This document shows positions 18,149 through 27,424 of a stretch of 64,000 bases of DNA, piece by piece. The translations under genes were made by a program, and so were the position numbers. Positions within the stretch are counted from its first letter, which is position 1; the number at the start of each line of letters is the position of its first letter. This DNA is from Marivita sp. (GTDB taxonomy: Bacteria > Pseudomonadota > Alphaproteobacteria > Rhodobacterales > Rhodobacteraceae), in NCBI RefSeq assembly GCF_020055635.1, contig NZ_JAIPUT010000002.1, forward strand, positions 124,001-188,000, in the 5' to 3' direction. The notes beneath the pieces were generated by a model. The model was not told the DNA's origin and ran no database searches. It worked only from the letters and a program-made list of their open reading frames with translations.

Positions 18149-21111
18149 CCGACCAGAGCCCCAACGACCTTTTTCACGCCTCGAGCTTCATGCAGGGGCA
18201 CAACGCCGCGTATCTCGAACAGATGTACGCACGCTATGCCAATGACCCCAACGCGGTCGACGAGGCGTGGCAGGCGTTTTTCCGGCAACTTGGCGACGAC
18301 GACATCAGCGTCAAGAAAGAGGCCACCGGCCCGAGCTGGGCGCGCGCCGACTGGCCGCCCCTGCCAAATGACGACCTGACCGCCGCGCTGGACGGGCAAT
18401 GGCCCGTGGCCCCCGTCGAGGCCAAGGCCGCAGGCGACAAGATCAAGGCCAAGGCGCAGGAAAAAGGCGTCGAGGTCACCGACGACGCCATCCAGCGCGC
18501 CGTGCTCGACAGCATCCGCGCCCTGATGATCATCCGCGCCTACCGCATCCGCGGCCACCTTGCCGCCGATCTGGATCCGCTGGGCATGCGCGAGGAAACG
18601 CCGCATCCCGAGCTTGATCCGAAATCCTATGGGTTCACCGAAGCCGACATGGATCGCCCGGTTTTCATCGACAACGTCCTGGGCCTTCAGATCGCGTCGA
18701 TGCGCGAGATCCTCGACATCGTGAAGCGCACCTATTGCGGCACCTTCGCGCTGCAGTACATGCACATTTCCGATCCCGAACAGTCGGCCTGGCTCAAGGA
18801 ACGGATCGAAGGCTACGGCAAGGAAGTCGCGTTCACCCGCGAAGGCCGCAAGGCGATCCTGAACAAGATGGTCGAGGCCGAGGGCTTCGAGAAGTTCCTG
18901 CATGTCAAGTACATGGGCACCAAGCGGTTCGGTCTTGATGGCGGCGAAAGCCTGATCCCCGCGATGGAGCAGATCATCAAGCGCGGTGGCAACCTGGGTG
19001 TGAAAGAGGTTGTCATCGGGATGCCGCACCGGGGTCGTCTTTCGGTTCTGGCCAACGTGATGCAGAAGCCGTACCGCGCGATCTTCAACGAATTCCAGGG
19101 CGGCAGCTTCAAGCCCGAGGATGTCGATGGATCGGGCGACGTGAAGTATCACCTTGGCGCCAGTTCGGACCGCGAATTCGACAACAACACCGTGCACCTG
19201 TCGCTGACTGCCAACCCGTCGCATCTCGAGGCGGTGAACCCGGTGGTTCTGGGCAAGGTCCGCGCCAAGCAGGACCAGATGGGCGACAGCGAACGCCGCC
19301 AGGTCATGCCGATCCTGCTGCATGGCGACGCGGCCTTCGCCGGTCAGGGCGTCGTGGCGGAATGTTTCGCCCTGTCGGGTCTGCGCGGTCATCGCACCGG
19401 CGGCACGATCCATATCGTCGTGAACAACCAGATCGGCTTTACGACCGCGCCGCATTTCTCGCGCTCGTCGCCCTACCCGACGGACAACGCGCTGGTGGTC
19501 GAAGCGCCGATCTTTCACGTCAACGGCGACGATCCCGAAGCGGTGGTCCATGCCGCCAAGGTTGCGACCGAGTTCCGCCAGAAGTTCGGCAAGGACGTGG
19601 TCATCGACATGTTCTGCTATCGCCGCTTCGGTCACAACGAGGGGGATGAACCGATGTTCACCAACCCGTTGATGTACAAGAAGATCAAGCAGCAGAAGAC
19701 GACCCTGTCGATCTATACCGAACGGCTGGTCAAGGATGGGCTGATTCCCGAGGGCGAGATCGAGGACATGAAGGCGGCCTTCCAGTCGCATCTCAACGAG
19801 GAGTTCGAGAGCGGCAAGACCTACAAGCCCAACAAGGCCGATTGGCTTGACGGGCGCTGGAGCCATCTCGACCGTCAGGACAAGGACGATTACCAACGCG
19901 GCCAGACCGCGATCAAACCCGAGACCCTGAAGCAGGTGGGCGAGGCGCTCACCCGGATGCCGGACGGCTTTCCGCTGCACAAGACCATCGGGCGGCTTCT
20001 GGACAGCCGCAAGGAGATGTTCGACAGTGGCGCCGGGTACGACTGGGCGACCGCCGAGGCCATCGCGTTCGGATCGCTTCTGACTGAAGGCTATCCGGTG
20101 CGCCTTGCCGGACAGGATTCCACCCGCGGTACGTTCAGCCAGCGTCATTCGGGCCTGATCAACCAGGACACCGAGGAACGCTATTATCCGCTCAACCATA
20201 TCCGCGACGGGCAGGCCCGGTTCGAAGTGATCGATTCCGCCTTGTCGGAATACGCGGTGCTCGGGTTCGAATATGGCTACTCCCTGGCCGAACCGAACGC
20301 GCTGACGCTCTGGGAGGCGCAGTTCGGCGACTTCGCAAACGGCGCTCAGATCATGTTCGACCAGTTCATCAGCTCGGGCGAAAGCAAGTGGCTGCGCATG
20401 TCGGGTCTTGTCTGCCTGTTGCCGCACGGGTTCGAAGGGCAGGGGCCGGAACATTCCTCCGCCCGGCTTGAACGGTTCCTGCAGCAATGCGGTCAGGACA
20501 ACTGGATCGTCGCCAATTGCACCACACCGGCCAACTATTTCCACATCCTGCGTCGCCAGCTGCACCGGTCGTTCCGCAAGCCGCTCATCCTGATGACGCC
20601 GAAATCGCTGCTGCGGCACAAGCTGGCAGTGTCGAAGGCCGAGGAGTTCACAACCGGCTCAAGCTTCCACCGGGTGCTGTGGGATGATGCGCAATACGGA
20701 CTTTCCGACACCCAGCTTGTCGGCGACGACAAGATCAAGCGCGTGGTCATGTGTTCCGGCAAGGTCTATTACGACCTGCTGGAAGAACGCGATGCGCGCG
20801 GGATCGACGACATCTACATCCTGCGGTTCGAACAGTTCTATCCGTTCCCGGCGATTTCGGCCGTGAAGGAACTGGAACGTTTCCCGAATGCCGAGATGAT
20901 CTGGTGCCAGGAAGAGCCCAAGAACCAGGGTGGTTGGACGTTCATGGAACCGAACCTCGAATGGGTTCTGGGGCGGATCAACGCAAAGTACCCGCGCCCG
21001 CGCTACGTGGGCCGCGCCACATCGGCCTCGCCCGCGACGGGTCTGGCCAGCCAACACAAAGCACAGCAAGCCGCGCTCGTGAACGATGCGCTGACGATCG
21101 AAGGGAACTGA
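18145..21111 (+). CDS. sucA: 2-oxoglutarate dehydrogenase E1 component
   Basis: The 988-residue thiamine-diphosphate enzyme decarboxylates 2-oxoglutarate and passes succinyl to the lipoyl arms of SucB. It has the N-terminal E2-binding segment (FHASSFMQGHNAAYLEQMY), the GMPHRGRLSVLANV block, the thiamine-diphosphate/Mg region HGDAAFAGQGVVAE with VNNQIGFTT, and the C-terminal transketolase-like domain (DSTRGTFSQRHS, LPHGFEGQGPEHSS). Its length is normal. The start overlaps the DUF805 stop by four bases and sucB begins 3 bases after its stop. Confidence 0.97.
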   Translation: MTDQSPNDLFHASSFMQGHNAAYLEQMYARYANDPNAVDEAWQAFFRQLGDDDISVKKEATGPSWARADWPPLPNDDLTAALDGQWPVAPVEAKAAGDKIKAKAQEKGVEVTDDAIQRAVLDSIRALMIIRAYRIRGHLAADLDPLGMREETPHPELDPKSYGFTEADMDRPVFIDNVLGLQIASMREILDIVKRTYCGTFALQYMHISDPEQSAWLKERIEGYGKEVAFTREGRKAILNKMVEAEGFEKFLHVKYMGTKRFGLDGGESLIPAMEQIIKRGGNLGVKEVVIGMPHRGRLSVLANVMQKPYRAIFNEFQGGSFKPEDVDGSGDVKYHLGASSDREFDNNTVHLSLTANPSHLEAVNPVVLGKVRAKQDQMGDSERRQVMPILLHGDAAFAGQGVVAECFALSGLRGHRTGGTIHIVVNNQIGFTTAPHFSRSSPYPTDNALVVEAPIFHVNGDDPEAVVHAAKVATEFRQKFGKDVVIDMFCYRRFGHNEGDEPMFTNPLMYKKIKQQKTTLSIYTERLVKDGLIPEGEIEDMKAAFQSHLNEEFESGKTYKPNKADWLDGRWSHLDRQDKDDYQRGQTAIKPETLKQVGEALTRMPDGFPLHKTIGRLLDSRKEMFDSGAGYDWATAEAIAFGSLLTEGYPVRLAGQDSTRGTFSQRHSGLINQDTEERYYPLNHIRDGQARFEVIDSALSEYAVLGFEYGYSLAEPNALTLWEAQFGDFANGAQIMFDQFISSGESKWLRMSGLVCLLPHGFEGQGPEHSSARLERFLQQCGQDNWIVANCTTPANYFHILRRQLHRSFRKPLILMTPKSLLRHKLAVSKAEEFTTGSSFHRVLWDDAQYGLSDTQLVGDDKIKRVVMCSGKVYYDLLEERDARGIDDIYILRFEQFYPFPAISAVKELERFPNAEMIWCQEEPKNQGGWTFMEPNLEWVLGRINAKYPRPRYVGRATSASPATGLASQHKAQQAALVNDALTIEGN

Positions 21112-21114
21112 AGA

Positions 21115-22650
21115 ATGACCACCGAAGTGCGAGTGCCCACCCTGGGCGAGTCCGTGACAGAGGCCACGGTTGCCACATGGTTCAAGAAGCCGGGCGACAG
21201 CGTGGCCGTGGACGAGATGCTGTGCGAGCTGGAAACCGACAAGGTGACGGTGGAAGTACCGGCGCCCGCGTCCGGCAAGCTGGCGGATATCGTGGCCAAC
21301 GAAGGCGATACCGTCGGCGTCGATGCGCTTTTGGCGAATATCGCCGAAGCCGGCGATGCCGGCGCGACCGTGCCGGAAAAACGCCCGTCGGAAGAGGCCA
21401 AGCCGGCCCCGGCCCCGGCATCGGATGACAGCGGTTCCACGATCGACGTGATGGTGCCGACCCTTGGGGAATCGGTATCCGAAGCCACCGTGTCGACCTG
21501 GTTCAAGAAGGTCGGAGACACGGTCGCCCAGGACGAGATGCTGTGCGAGCTGGAAACCGACAAGGTGTCCGTCGAGGTGCCCGCGCCCAGTGCCGGTACG
21601 CTGACCGAAATCCTGGCCGACGAAGGCAGCACCGTGGAAGCCGGCGGCAAGCTTGGCGTGATCGGCGCCGGGGCAGGCGCTGCGGCCTCGGCCACGGCGC
21701 AGGAAACCGCACCCGCCCCGGCGGCGCAGCCGTCCTCGACCAGCGGCGGCGATGTCGAAGACGCGCCCTCGGCGAAAAAGGCGATGGCCGAAGCCGGTGT
21801 GAGCCGCGATCAGGTCCAGGGGTCGGGCCGCGACGGGCGCGTCATGAAGGAAGACGTGGCCAAGGCGGTTGCTGCCGCCTCCAGCGCGCCCGCCGCCCAG
21901 ACATCCGCACCTGCCTCTGCGCCGCGTGCGCCGGTCAGCGCCGATGACGCCGCGCGTGAAGAACGGGTCAAGATGACCCGCCTGCGCCAGACCATCGCCC
22001 GCCGTCTCAAGGACGCGCAGAACACCGCCGCGATCCTGACCACCTATAACGAGGTGGACATGACCGAAACGATGGCGCTGCGGTCGGAATACAAGGACCT
22101 GTTCGAAAAGAAGCACGGCGTGCGCCTTGGCTTCATGTCCTTCTTCACCAAGGCCTGCTGCCATGCGCTGAAAGAGGTGCCAGAGGTCAATGCCGAGATC
22201 GACGGCACCGACATCGTCTACAAGAACTTCGTCCACATGGGCGTTGCCGCCGGCACGCCGCAGGGTCTGGTTGTTCCGGTCATCCGCGATGCCGACCAGA
22301 TGAGCTTTGCCGAGATTGAAAAGGCGATTGCCGAGAAAGGCCGCCGCGCCCGCGATGGCAAGCTGTCGATGGCGGAAATGCAGGGCGGCACCTTCACCAT
22401 CTCGAACGGCGGCGTCTACGGCTCGCTGATGTCCTCGCCGATCCTGAACCCGCCGCAATCGGGCATCCTGGGCATGCACAAGATCCAGGACCGCCCGATG
22501 GTCATCAATGGCGAGATCAAGATCCGCCCGATGATGTATCTCGCGCTCAGCTACGACCACCGCATCGTCGACGGCAAAGGTGCCGTGACCTTCCTCGTCC
22601 GCGTCAAGGAAGCGCTCGAGGATCCGCGTCGGTTGTTGATGGATTTGTAA
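21115..22650 (+). CDS. sucB: Dihydrolipoamide succinyltransferase (E2o) with two lipoyl domains
   Basis: The 511-residue protein has two lipoyl domains in tandem (about 1-78 and 104-180), each with the lipoylated lysine in ELETDKV. A Pro/Ala-rich linker, a peripheral E1/E3-binding domain (about 215-250, [17 protein letters not shown]) and the catalytic domain ending [13 protein letters not shown] follow. Most E2o proteins have a single lipoyl domain; the two copies share near-identical DNA (from 21219 and 21539), pointing to internal duplication. The C-terminal domain and the operon with sucA identify it as succinyl- rather than acetyltransferase. Confidence 0.95.
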   Translation: MTTEVRVPTLGESVTEATVATWFKKPGDSVAVDEMLCELETDKVTVEVPAPASGKLADIVANEGDTVGVDALLANIAEAGDAGATVPEKRPSEEAKPAPAPASDDSGSTIDVMVPTLGESVSEATVSTWFKKVGDTVAQDEMLCELETDKVSVEVPAPSAGTLTEILADEGSTVEAGGKLGVIGAGAGAAASATAQETAPAPAAQPSSTSGGDVEDAPSAKKAMAEAGVSRDQVQGSGRDGRVMKEDVAKAVAAASSAPAAQTSAPASAPRAPVSADDAAREERVKMTRLRQTIARRLKDAQNTAAILTTYNEVDMTETMALRSEYKDLFEKKHGVRLGFMSFFTKACCHALKEVPEVNAEIDGTDIVYKNFVHMGVAAGTPQGLVVPVIRDADQMSFAEIEKAIAEKGRRARDGKLSMAEMQGGTFTISNGGVYGSLMSSPILNPPQSGILGMHKIQDRPMVINGEIKIRPMMYLALSYDHRIVDGKGAVTFLVRVKEALEDPRRLLMDL

Positions 22651-22654
22651 GGAC

Positions 22655-22708
22655 GGTGCGTGCCGGCACGCACCCTACGGACATGTAGGGTGCGTGATCT
22701 CACGCACC
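22655..22708. repeat. Double palindromic repeat downstream of sucB
   Basis: Four arms of one sequence alternate in orientation: ggtgcgtgcc/ggcacgcacc is a perfect 20-bp palindrome (22655-22674), and ggtgcgtga-tc-tcacgcacc (22689-22708) is a second hairpin. The arms cacgcaccctac (22667-22678) and gtagggtgcgtg (22685-22696) can also pair with each other. It looks like a dispersed-type REP element in the sucB to MAPEG gap. It could attenuate transcription or stabilise the upstream mRNA end. Confidence 0.75.
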
Positions 22709-22722
22709 TTGCCGGAGTGGAC

Positions 22723-23112
22723 ATGACCCCCGAACTCACCGCCCTTACCCTTGCCGCGTTGCTCCAGGTGATCCAACTGGCGCTTTATTCCGTTGCCGGT
22801 CAAAAGCAGGCCGGAACGAAGGCCGCGCTGAAACCCCGCGACGAGGCGATCGAACTCACCGGCACCGCAGGACGCCTCAAACGCGCCATGGACAACCATT
22901 TCGAAGGGCTGATCCTCTTTGGCATCGCGGTGATGGTGATCACCTATTCCGGCCAGAACACCGACAAGACGGCTCTGGCCTGCGGGGTCTATCTGCTGGC
23001 TCGCATCCTCTACATTCCGGCCTACGTGTTCGGCTGGGTGCCCTGGCGGTCGCTGATCTGGGCGGTCGGTTTCCTGGCCACGCTCTACCTGCTACTCACT
23101 GCCCTGATGTAA
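22723..23112 (+). CDS. MAPEG family membrane protein
   Basis: The 129-residue protein has four membrane helices and the MAPEG core: N-terminal [22 protein letters not shown], the loop [17 protein letters not shown] and the C-terminal [21 protein letters not shown]. Eukaryotic relatives use glutathione; bacterial ones are mostly uncharacterised. GGAG lies just upstream of the ATG. It sits between sucB and lpd, bracketed by two palindromic repeats. Confidence 0.8.
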   Translation: MTPELTALTLAALLQVIQLALYSVAGQKQAGTKAALKPRDEAIELTGTAGRLKRAMDNHFEGLILFGIAVMVITYSGQNTDKTALACGVYLLARILYIPAYVFGWVPWRSLIWAVGFLATLYLLLTALM

Positions 23113-23121
23113 CTTCTCTGG

Positions 23122-23175
23122 TTCGAAAATATCCCGGGGGAGCGCCGAAGGCGCGGGGGCAGAGCCCCCAGGGAC
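23122..23175. repeat. GC-rich dispersed-type repeat upstream of lpd
   Basis: The stretch from gaaaatatcccgggggag onward holds two adjacent hairpins: gcgcc-gaa-ggcgc (23142-23154) and gggggc-aga-gccccc (23155-23169). The pattern resembles a short intergenic repeat common in Roseobacter genomes, as I recall it. There is no T-tract, so it is not an obvious terminator. It lies within the 89 bp between the MAPEG gene and lpd. Confidence 0.6.
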
Positions 23176-23201
23176 CCCGGCAATGCAAAGGAAAACACGA
23201 A

Positions 23202-24590
23202 ATGGCACAATACGACGTCATCGTCATCGGTTCCGGCCCCGGCGGCTACGTGGCCGCGATCCGCTGCGCGCAGCTTGGCCTCAAGACCGCCTGTGTCGAA
23301 GGCCGCGAGACATTGGGCGGGACCTGTCTGAACGTCGGTTGTATCCCATCGAAAGCGCTTCTGCATGCCAGCCACCAGTTGCACGAGGCCGAGCACAATT
23401 TTGCCAAGATGGGCCTCAAGGGCAAGAGCCCCTCGGTCGACTGGAACCAGATGCTGGCCTACAAGGATGACGTGATCGGCCAGAACACCAAGGGCATCGA
23501 GTTCCTGTTCAAGAAGAACAAGATCGACTGGATCAAGGGCTGGGGGTCGATCCCCGAGGCGGGCCGCGTCAAGGTCGGCGACGACGTGCACGAGGCCAGG
23601 AACATCATCGTGGCCTCGGGCTCCGAGGCCAGCAGCCTGCCCGGGGTCGAGATCGACGAGAAGGTGGTCGTGACATCGACCGGCGCGCTCGAGTTGTCGA
23701 AGATTCCGAAAAAGATGATCGTGATCGGCGCGGGCGTGATCGGGCTCGAGCTTGGGTCGGTCTACAGCCGCCTGGGCACCGAGGTGCAGGTGATCGAATT
23801 CCTCGATGCGATCACACCCGGCATGGATGGCGAGGTGCAGAAAGCGTTCCAGAAGCTGCTTCAAAAGCAGGGCCTTGGCTTTACCATGGGGGCCGCCGTG
23901 CAAAAGGTCGACGCCACCAAGACCAAGGCGAAGGTCACCTACAAGCTGCGCAAGGATGACAGCGAACACGTGATGGACGCGGATGTGGTGCTGGTCTCGA
24001 CCGGGCGTCGCCCCTACACCGATGGTCTGGGCCTCGATGCGCTGGGCATCGAGATGTCGCAGCGCGGCCAGATCAAGACCGACGCGCATTGGCAGACCAA
24101 TGTCAAAGGCATCTACGCCATCGGCGATTGCATCGATGGGCCGATGCTGGCGCACAAGGCCGAGGACGAGGGCATGGCCTGCGCCGAGGTCATTGCCGGC
24201 AAGCATGGCCATGTGAATTACGGCGTCATCCCGGGCGTGATCTACACGCACCCGGAGGTCGCCAATGTCGGCCAGACCGAAGAACAGCTCAAGGAAGCGG
24301 GCCGCAATTACAAGGTCGGCAAGTTCAGCTTCATGGGCAATGGGCGTGCCAAGGCGAATTTCGCCGCAGACGGGTTCGTCAAGATCCTTGCCGACAAGGA
24401 CTCCGACCGCATCCTGGGTGCGCATATCATCGGGCCGATGGCGGGCGATCTCATCCACGAGATTTGTGTCGCGATGGAATTCGGCGCGTCGGCGGAGGAT
24501 CTGGCGCTGACCTGCCATGCGCACCCGACCTATTCCGAGGCGGTGCGCGAGGCGGCGCTCGCCTGCGGCGATGGTGCAATCCACATGTGA
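23202..24590 (+). CDS. lpd: Dihydrolipoyl dehydrogenase (E3)
   Basis: The 462-residue FAD enzyme re-oxidises dihydrolipoyl groups of 2-oxoacid dehydrogenases with NAD. It has the FAD motif [19 protein letters not shown], the redox cysteines in [16 protein letters not shown], the NAD motif [19 protein letters not shown], the [18 protein letters not shown] block and the C-terminal catalytic histidine-glutamate in [11 protein letters not shown]. As last enzyme of the suc operon it serves SucAB here. Confidence 0.97.
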   Translation: MAQYDVIVIGSGPGGYVAAIRCAQLGLKTACVEGRETLGGTCLNVGCIPSKALLHASHQLHEAEHNFAKMGLKGKSPSVDWNQMLAYKDDVIGQNTKGIEFLFKKNKIDWIKGWGSIPEAGRVKVGDDVHEARNIIVASGSEASSLPGVEIDEKVVVTSTGALELSKIPKKMIVIGAGVIGLELGSVYSRLGTEVQVIEFLDAITPGMDGEVQKAFQKLLQKQGLGFTMGAAVQKVDATKTKAKVTYKLRKDDSEHVMDADVVLVSTGRRPYTDGLGLDALGIEMSQRGQIKTDAHWQTNVKGIYAIGDCIDGPMLAHKAEDEGMACAEVIAGKHGHVNYGVIPGVIYTHPEVANVGQTEEQLKEAGRNYKVGKFSFMGNGRAKANFAADGFVKILADKDSDRILGAHIIGPMAGDLIHEICVAMEFGASAEDLALTCHAHPTYSEAVREAALACGDGAIHM

Positions 24591-24595
24591 GCGCT

Positions 24596-24623
24596 GCGGG
24601 TCGGGCCGAACTGTCCGACCCGC
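24596..24623 (+). terminator. Possible terminator hairpin after lpd
   Basis: A perfect 9-bp stem (gcgggtcgg at 24596-24604 with ccgacccgc at 24615-24623) has a 10-base loop and starts 5 bases after the lpd stop. There is no proper T-tract, so termination is uncertain. Confidence 0.4.
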
Positions 24624-24674
24624 GCCGGCGTTTCGCGCGGTACTCCTGCCCGTTTGCGGAAAACGGAGATTGCC

Positions 24675-25520
24675 ATGACCAAAGCCCCTGACGATGCCGA
24701 GGCCCGCCGCGCGGTTGCCCCGGTCATCTGCTATCCGAATGACAGCCTGCCGGTGCCCGATCTTGCTCTTTATGCAAAGGCTCTGGCAGGGGCCGACATG
24801 GTGGACGTGGCCATCGCGGAACCGCGTGAGGCCTGTACGTTTCGGGTGCCTGCGGGGGCGTTCTTTCGGATCGTCAGCACCGAGGGGCCGCAGGTCGGAG
24901 ACCTGAACCTGTGGAACGCGCATGATCTGTCCGAGCGGTTCTACTCGGGCAAGACCCGCGCGCTGCATGGGACGCATGTGACAACCGGAGAACGCCTCTG
25001 GTCTTCTTTCCCGACGCTGCGTCCGATGGCGACCATCGTCGAGGACAGTTTGGGCTGGTACGGGATCGACGCGTTCGGCGGGTCTGTGCATGACGTGATC
25101 GGCACGCGCTGCGATCCCTATACGGGCAACCTGCTGTCGGGGGTGCAGTACCATCATTGCTGTCATTCGAACCTGACGCGGGCCTTGGCGGCGGCCACCG
25201 GCCTGTCGCTGACCGAGGCGGAGCGCCATGTGCATGATGTGCTCAACGTGTTCATGTGCACCGGGTTCACGCGCGACACGGGGCAGTATTTCATGAAGGC
25301 CAGCCCGGTGCGGCCTGGAGACCATCTGACCTTCTTTGCCGAGATCGACCTGTTGGGAGCCCTGTCGGCCTGTCCGGGTGGGGATTGTTCGGCAGAGCAT
25401 ACCAGTGATCTGGCGGCCTGCTATCCGTTGCGGGTGGAGGTGTTGCAGCCCGCGGCGGGTGCGCTGGAGGGGTGGGTCGCCCCGCGTGTCAATGGCTATG
25501 ATCGCAGCCACGGCGCTTAG
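24675..25520 (+). CDS. DUF1989 (urea carboxylase-associated type) protein
   Basis: The 281-residue protein has the DUF1989 core: the cupin-like segment VPAGAFFRIVSTEGPQVGDLNLWNA, the GIDAFGGSVHDVIGTRCDPY block and the cysteine/histidine-rich segment YHHCCHSNLTRALA followed by DVLNVFMCTGF. Relatives are associated with urea carboxylase/allophanate genes, but none is present here and the reaction is unknown. The ATG at 24675 follows GGAG; an earlier in-frame start adds seven unlikely residues. It may be transcribed from the suc-lpd operon or alone. Confidence 0.75.
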   Translation: MTKAPDDAEARRAVAPVICYPNDSLPVPDLALYAKALAGADMVDVAIAEPREACTFRVPAGAFFRIVSTEGPQVGDLNLWNAHDLSERFYSGKTRALHGTHVTTGERLWSSFPTLRPMATIVEDSLGWYGIDAFGGSVHDVIGTRCDPYTGNLLSGVQYHHCCHSNLTRALAAATGLSLTEAERHVHDVLNVFMCTGFTRDTGQYFMKASPVRPGDHLTFFAEIDLLGALSACPGGDCSAEHTSDLAACYPLRVEVLQPAAGALEGWVAPRVNGYDRSHGA

Positions 25521-26140
25521 TCCGACGGCGTGGCCTTGTCGTGGGGATGTGTGGCGAGGATTGTCCAGTACATCAGGTAATGCAGGGCTATGGGGCCGAG
25601 TGTGATGGCAATGATCCAGTCGAACGGTGTGCCGTATCTTGCGGTGATCTCGTTCAGCAGGATCAGCGCGACAAGCCGGGTGATATTCCAGTTCGCGGCA
25701 TTCTGTTTCCCGTCGTCCCAGTCGCGGGCGAACCAGCCGATCTTGTCGCCATCGCCGAACATGTAGAAGACCACGGCGAACATCGCCAGGTAGATGCCGA
25801 TGCCAAGGCTCAGGGCGGCCTGTGCCGCCGCCAGAGAGGGCAGGGCCATCACCCCGGCATAGGCGGCCAGGCAGATCAGGACCAGTTTGCCCCCGGCATT
25901 CGCGATTCCGATGCGTTCGTAGGTATGAAGCGACTCGGGCAGCTTGACCGCGATGACCGCCACGTGGCCGAAGAGCGCGCACATGACCGGCAGAACCAGC
26001 CCGAACTGCGCCAGCGTTTCTTGGTGATGGGCCGTTATCGTGAACAGCGAGAGGGTGATGACGCTGAACAGGAAAAGCATGCGTGGAATTGGCACGCGGC
26101 TTGTCAGCAGGACATATATGTCGATTACCCAATGTGGCAT
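25517..26140 (-). CDS. Integral membrane protein of unknown function
   Basis: The 207-residue product has about five hydrophobic helices, with a charged loop FGDGDKIGWFARDWDDGKQNAANW between the last two pairs. The start is uncertain: ATG at 26140 (MPHWVIDIYVLL) is used, but neither it nor an inner ATG at 26080 (MLFLFSVITL) has a clear ribosome site, and the frame stays open to 26275. No family is recognised. It converges on the DUF1989 gene with a 4-base overlap of ends. Confidence 0.5.
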   Translation of the reverse strand: MPHWVIDIYVLLTSRVPIPRMLFLFSVITLSLFTITAHHQETLAQFGLVLPVMCALFGHVAVIAVKLPESLHTYERIGIANAGGKLVLICLAAYAGVMALPSLAAAQAALSLGIGIYLAMFAVVFYMFGDGDKIGWFARDWDDGKQNAANWNITRLVALILLNEITARYGTPFDWIIAITLGPIALHYLMYWTILATHPHDKATPSD

Positions 26141-26287
26141 ACGACAGGCGTCGCAGAGAAATGTGGCGCAAATGCGGAAATCTTTGGGCGGCCGACGCAC
26201 AATTGGGAAAAGTCCGATCGACAATCGGTCAGGTCGGTGCGGAAAAAAGGCAGAACAGGTCTGCCTTGTTTTCATTTCGTCCGGAGC

Positions 26288-26992
26288 TCAGGGAAACGCC
26301 GCCGTCAGGGCGATCTCGACCATATCGCCAAAGCTGCGTTCCCGGTCTTCGGGTGGCAGCGCTTCACCGGTCGCGAGGTGATCCGACACTGTCAGTATTG
26401 CCAGGGCGCGAACGGAGTGGCGTGCGGCGAGATTGTAAAGTTCCGCTGCCTCCATTTCGACCCCGAGTATCCCGTGGCGTGTCATCTGTTCGTTCAAATC
26501 CGGGCGTTCATCGTAGAAAACATCGGACGAATATATGCCGCCAACATGGAACTTTGTCGCTTTCGCCTCGGCAGCGATTGCGGCTGCGCGAAGCAGTCCC
26601 CAATCGGCGCAGGGTGCGAAATTCAATTCCCTGAAGATACCGCTGGAGGGGGTCGACAGGCTGCTGGCCGTCATTGCGAGGATCAGATCGCGGATTCCCA
26701 CATGCGGTTGCATTCCGCCGCATGAGCCGATCCGGATCAGCGTTTTCGCGCCGTACTCCCGGATCAGTTCATTGGCATAGATCGACAGTGACGGCATGCC
26801 CATTCCGGAGCCTTGAATGGTCACTCGATTGCCGTTCCACGTTCCGGTGAAACCAAGCATTCCGCGGACCTGGTTCACACATGCCACGTCTTTCAGAAAC
26901 GTTTCCGCCGCCCATTTCGCGCGATAGGGATCGCCGGGAAGCAGAACAGTTTCGGCAATCTCGCCGGGTTGGGCTCCGATATGGATGGTCAT
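26288..26992 (-). CDS. deoD: Purine-nucleoside phosphorylase (DeoD type)
   Basis: The 234-residue protein has the N-terminal phosphate-site motif [14 protein letters not shown], the GSGMGMPS turn, the [13 protein letters not shown] motif and the ribose-binding [14 protein letters not shown] followed by [10 protein letters not shown]. DeoD-type enzymes split 6-oxo- and 6-aminopurine nucleosides with phosphate. It starts one base after the stop of an H-NS-like gene, so the two are translationally linked. Confidence 0.93.
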   Translation of the reverse strand: MTIHIGAQPGEIAETVLLPGDPYRAKWAAETFLKDVACVNQVRGMLGFTGTWNGNRVTIQGSGMGMPSLSIYANELIREYGAKTLIRIGSCGGMQPHVGIRDLILAMTASSLSTPSSGIFRELNFAPCADWGLLRAAAIAAEAKATKFHVGGIYSSDVFYDERPDLNEQMTRHGILGVEMEAAELYNLAARHSVRALAILTVSDHLATGEALPPEDRERSFGDMVEIALTAAFP

Positions 26993-26993
26993 G

Positions 26994-27314
26994 TCAGATC
27001 TTCAGGTCTTCCATGGTCTTTCCCGAAGCCAATGCCTCGATCACCCAGTTCGGCTTGCGGCCTTTTCCGGTCCAAGTCTGGTCCGGGCTTTCCGGATTCT
27101 GGTATTGGGCAACGCCCTTGGAGCCTTTCTTGCCCTTTGCGGGCGCGCTTCCAAGCAGTTCGTCGAGCGAGAAACCATACTCTTTCGCGGCGGATTCGGC
27201 TGCTTTCTTGGCCTGCGTAAGGCGCCGCGTTTCTATGGTTTTCAGCGCTTTTTCCGCTTCCCTGATCAGCTTTTTCAGCTCTTCTTTGGACATGTTGTTC
27301 AGGTCGACGCTCAT
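26994..27314 (-). CDS. H-NS family nucleoid-associated protein (HvrA-like)
   Basis: The 106-residue protein has an N-terminal coiled coil (about residues 5-45, Lys/Glu-rich) for oligomerisation and the C-terminal H-NS DNA-binding motif [15 protein letters not shown]. The Lys/Gly-rich linker with an [12 protein letters not shown] stretch is typical of alphaproteobacterial members. Such proteins silence AT-rich DNA; HvrA in Rhodobacter capsulatus regulates photosynthesis and nitrogen genes. GGAGAG precedes the ATG. Its promoter region (27315-27424) is AT-rich and contains a gtcaattc/gaattgac dyad (27372-27379 and 27406-27413), which could reflect autoregulation. Confidence 0.9.
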   Translation of the reverse strand: MSVDLNNMSKEELKKLIREAEKALKTIETRRLTQAKKAAESAAKEYGFSLDELLGSAPAKGKKGSKGVAQYQNPESPDQTWTGKGRKPNWVIEALASGKTMEDLKI

Positions 27315-27424
27315 GAATCTCTCCAGATGCTTTTTGAGGGGTGGCTCTGCAATACTCTTATTGAAAGCGAAGTCAATTCACCAAAGTGGTTTACAAATCG
27401 AGATCGAATTGACGCTTATTCGCG

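Noticed and set aside
18025-20619. Long open minus-strand frame (864 codons) opposite sucA
   Set aside because: It is antisense to a clear E1o gene; its translation is low in conserved motifs and rich in Arg/Asp/His, as expected from reading a high-GC gene backwards.
22933-22944. GGTGATCACC palindrome, resembling the TGTGATCACA operator
   Set aside because: It lies inside the MAPEG coding sequence, has different flanks and no partner 21 bp away.
23085-26171. Open minus-strand frame of 1028 codons across lpd and the DUF1989 gene
   Set aside because: It is antisense to lpd, with no motifs; it only reaches its length because few TA-rich stops occur.
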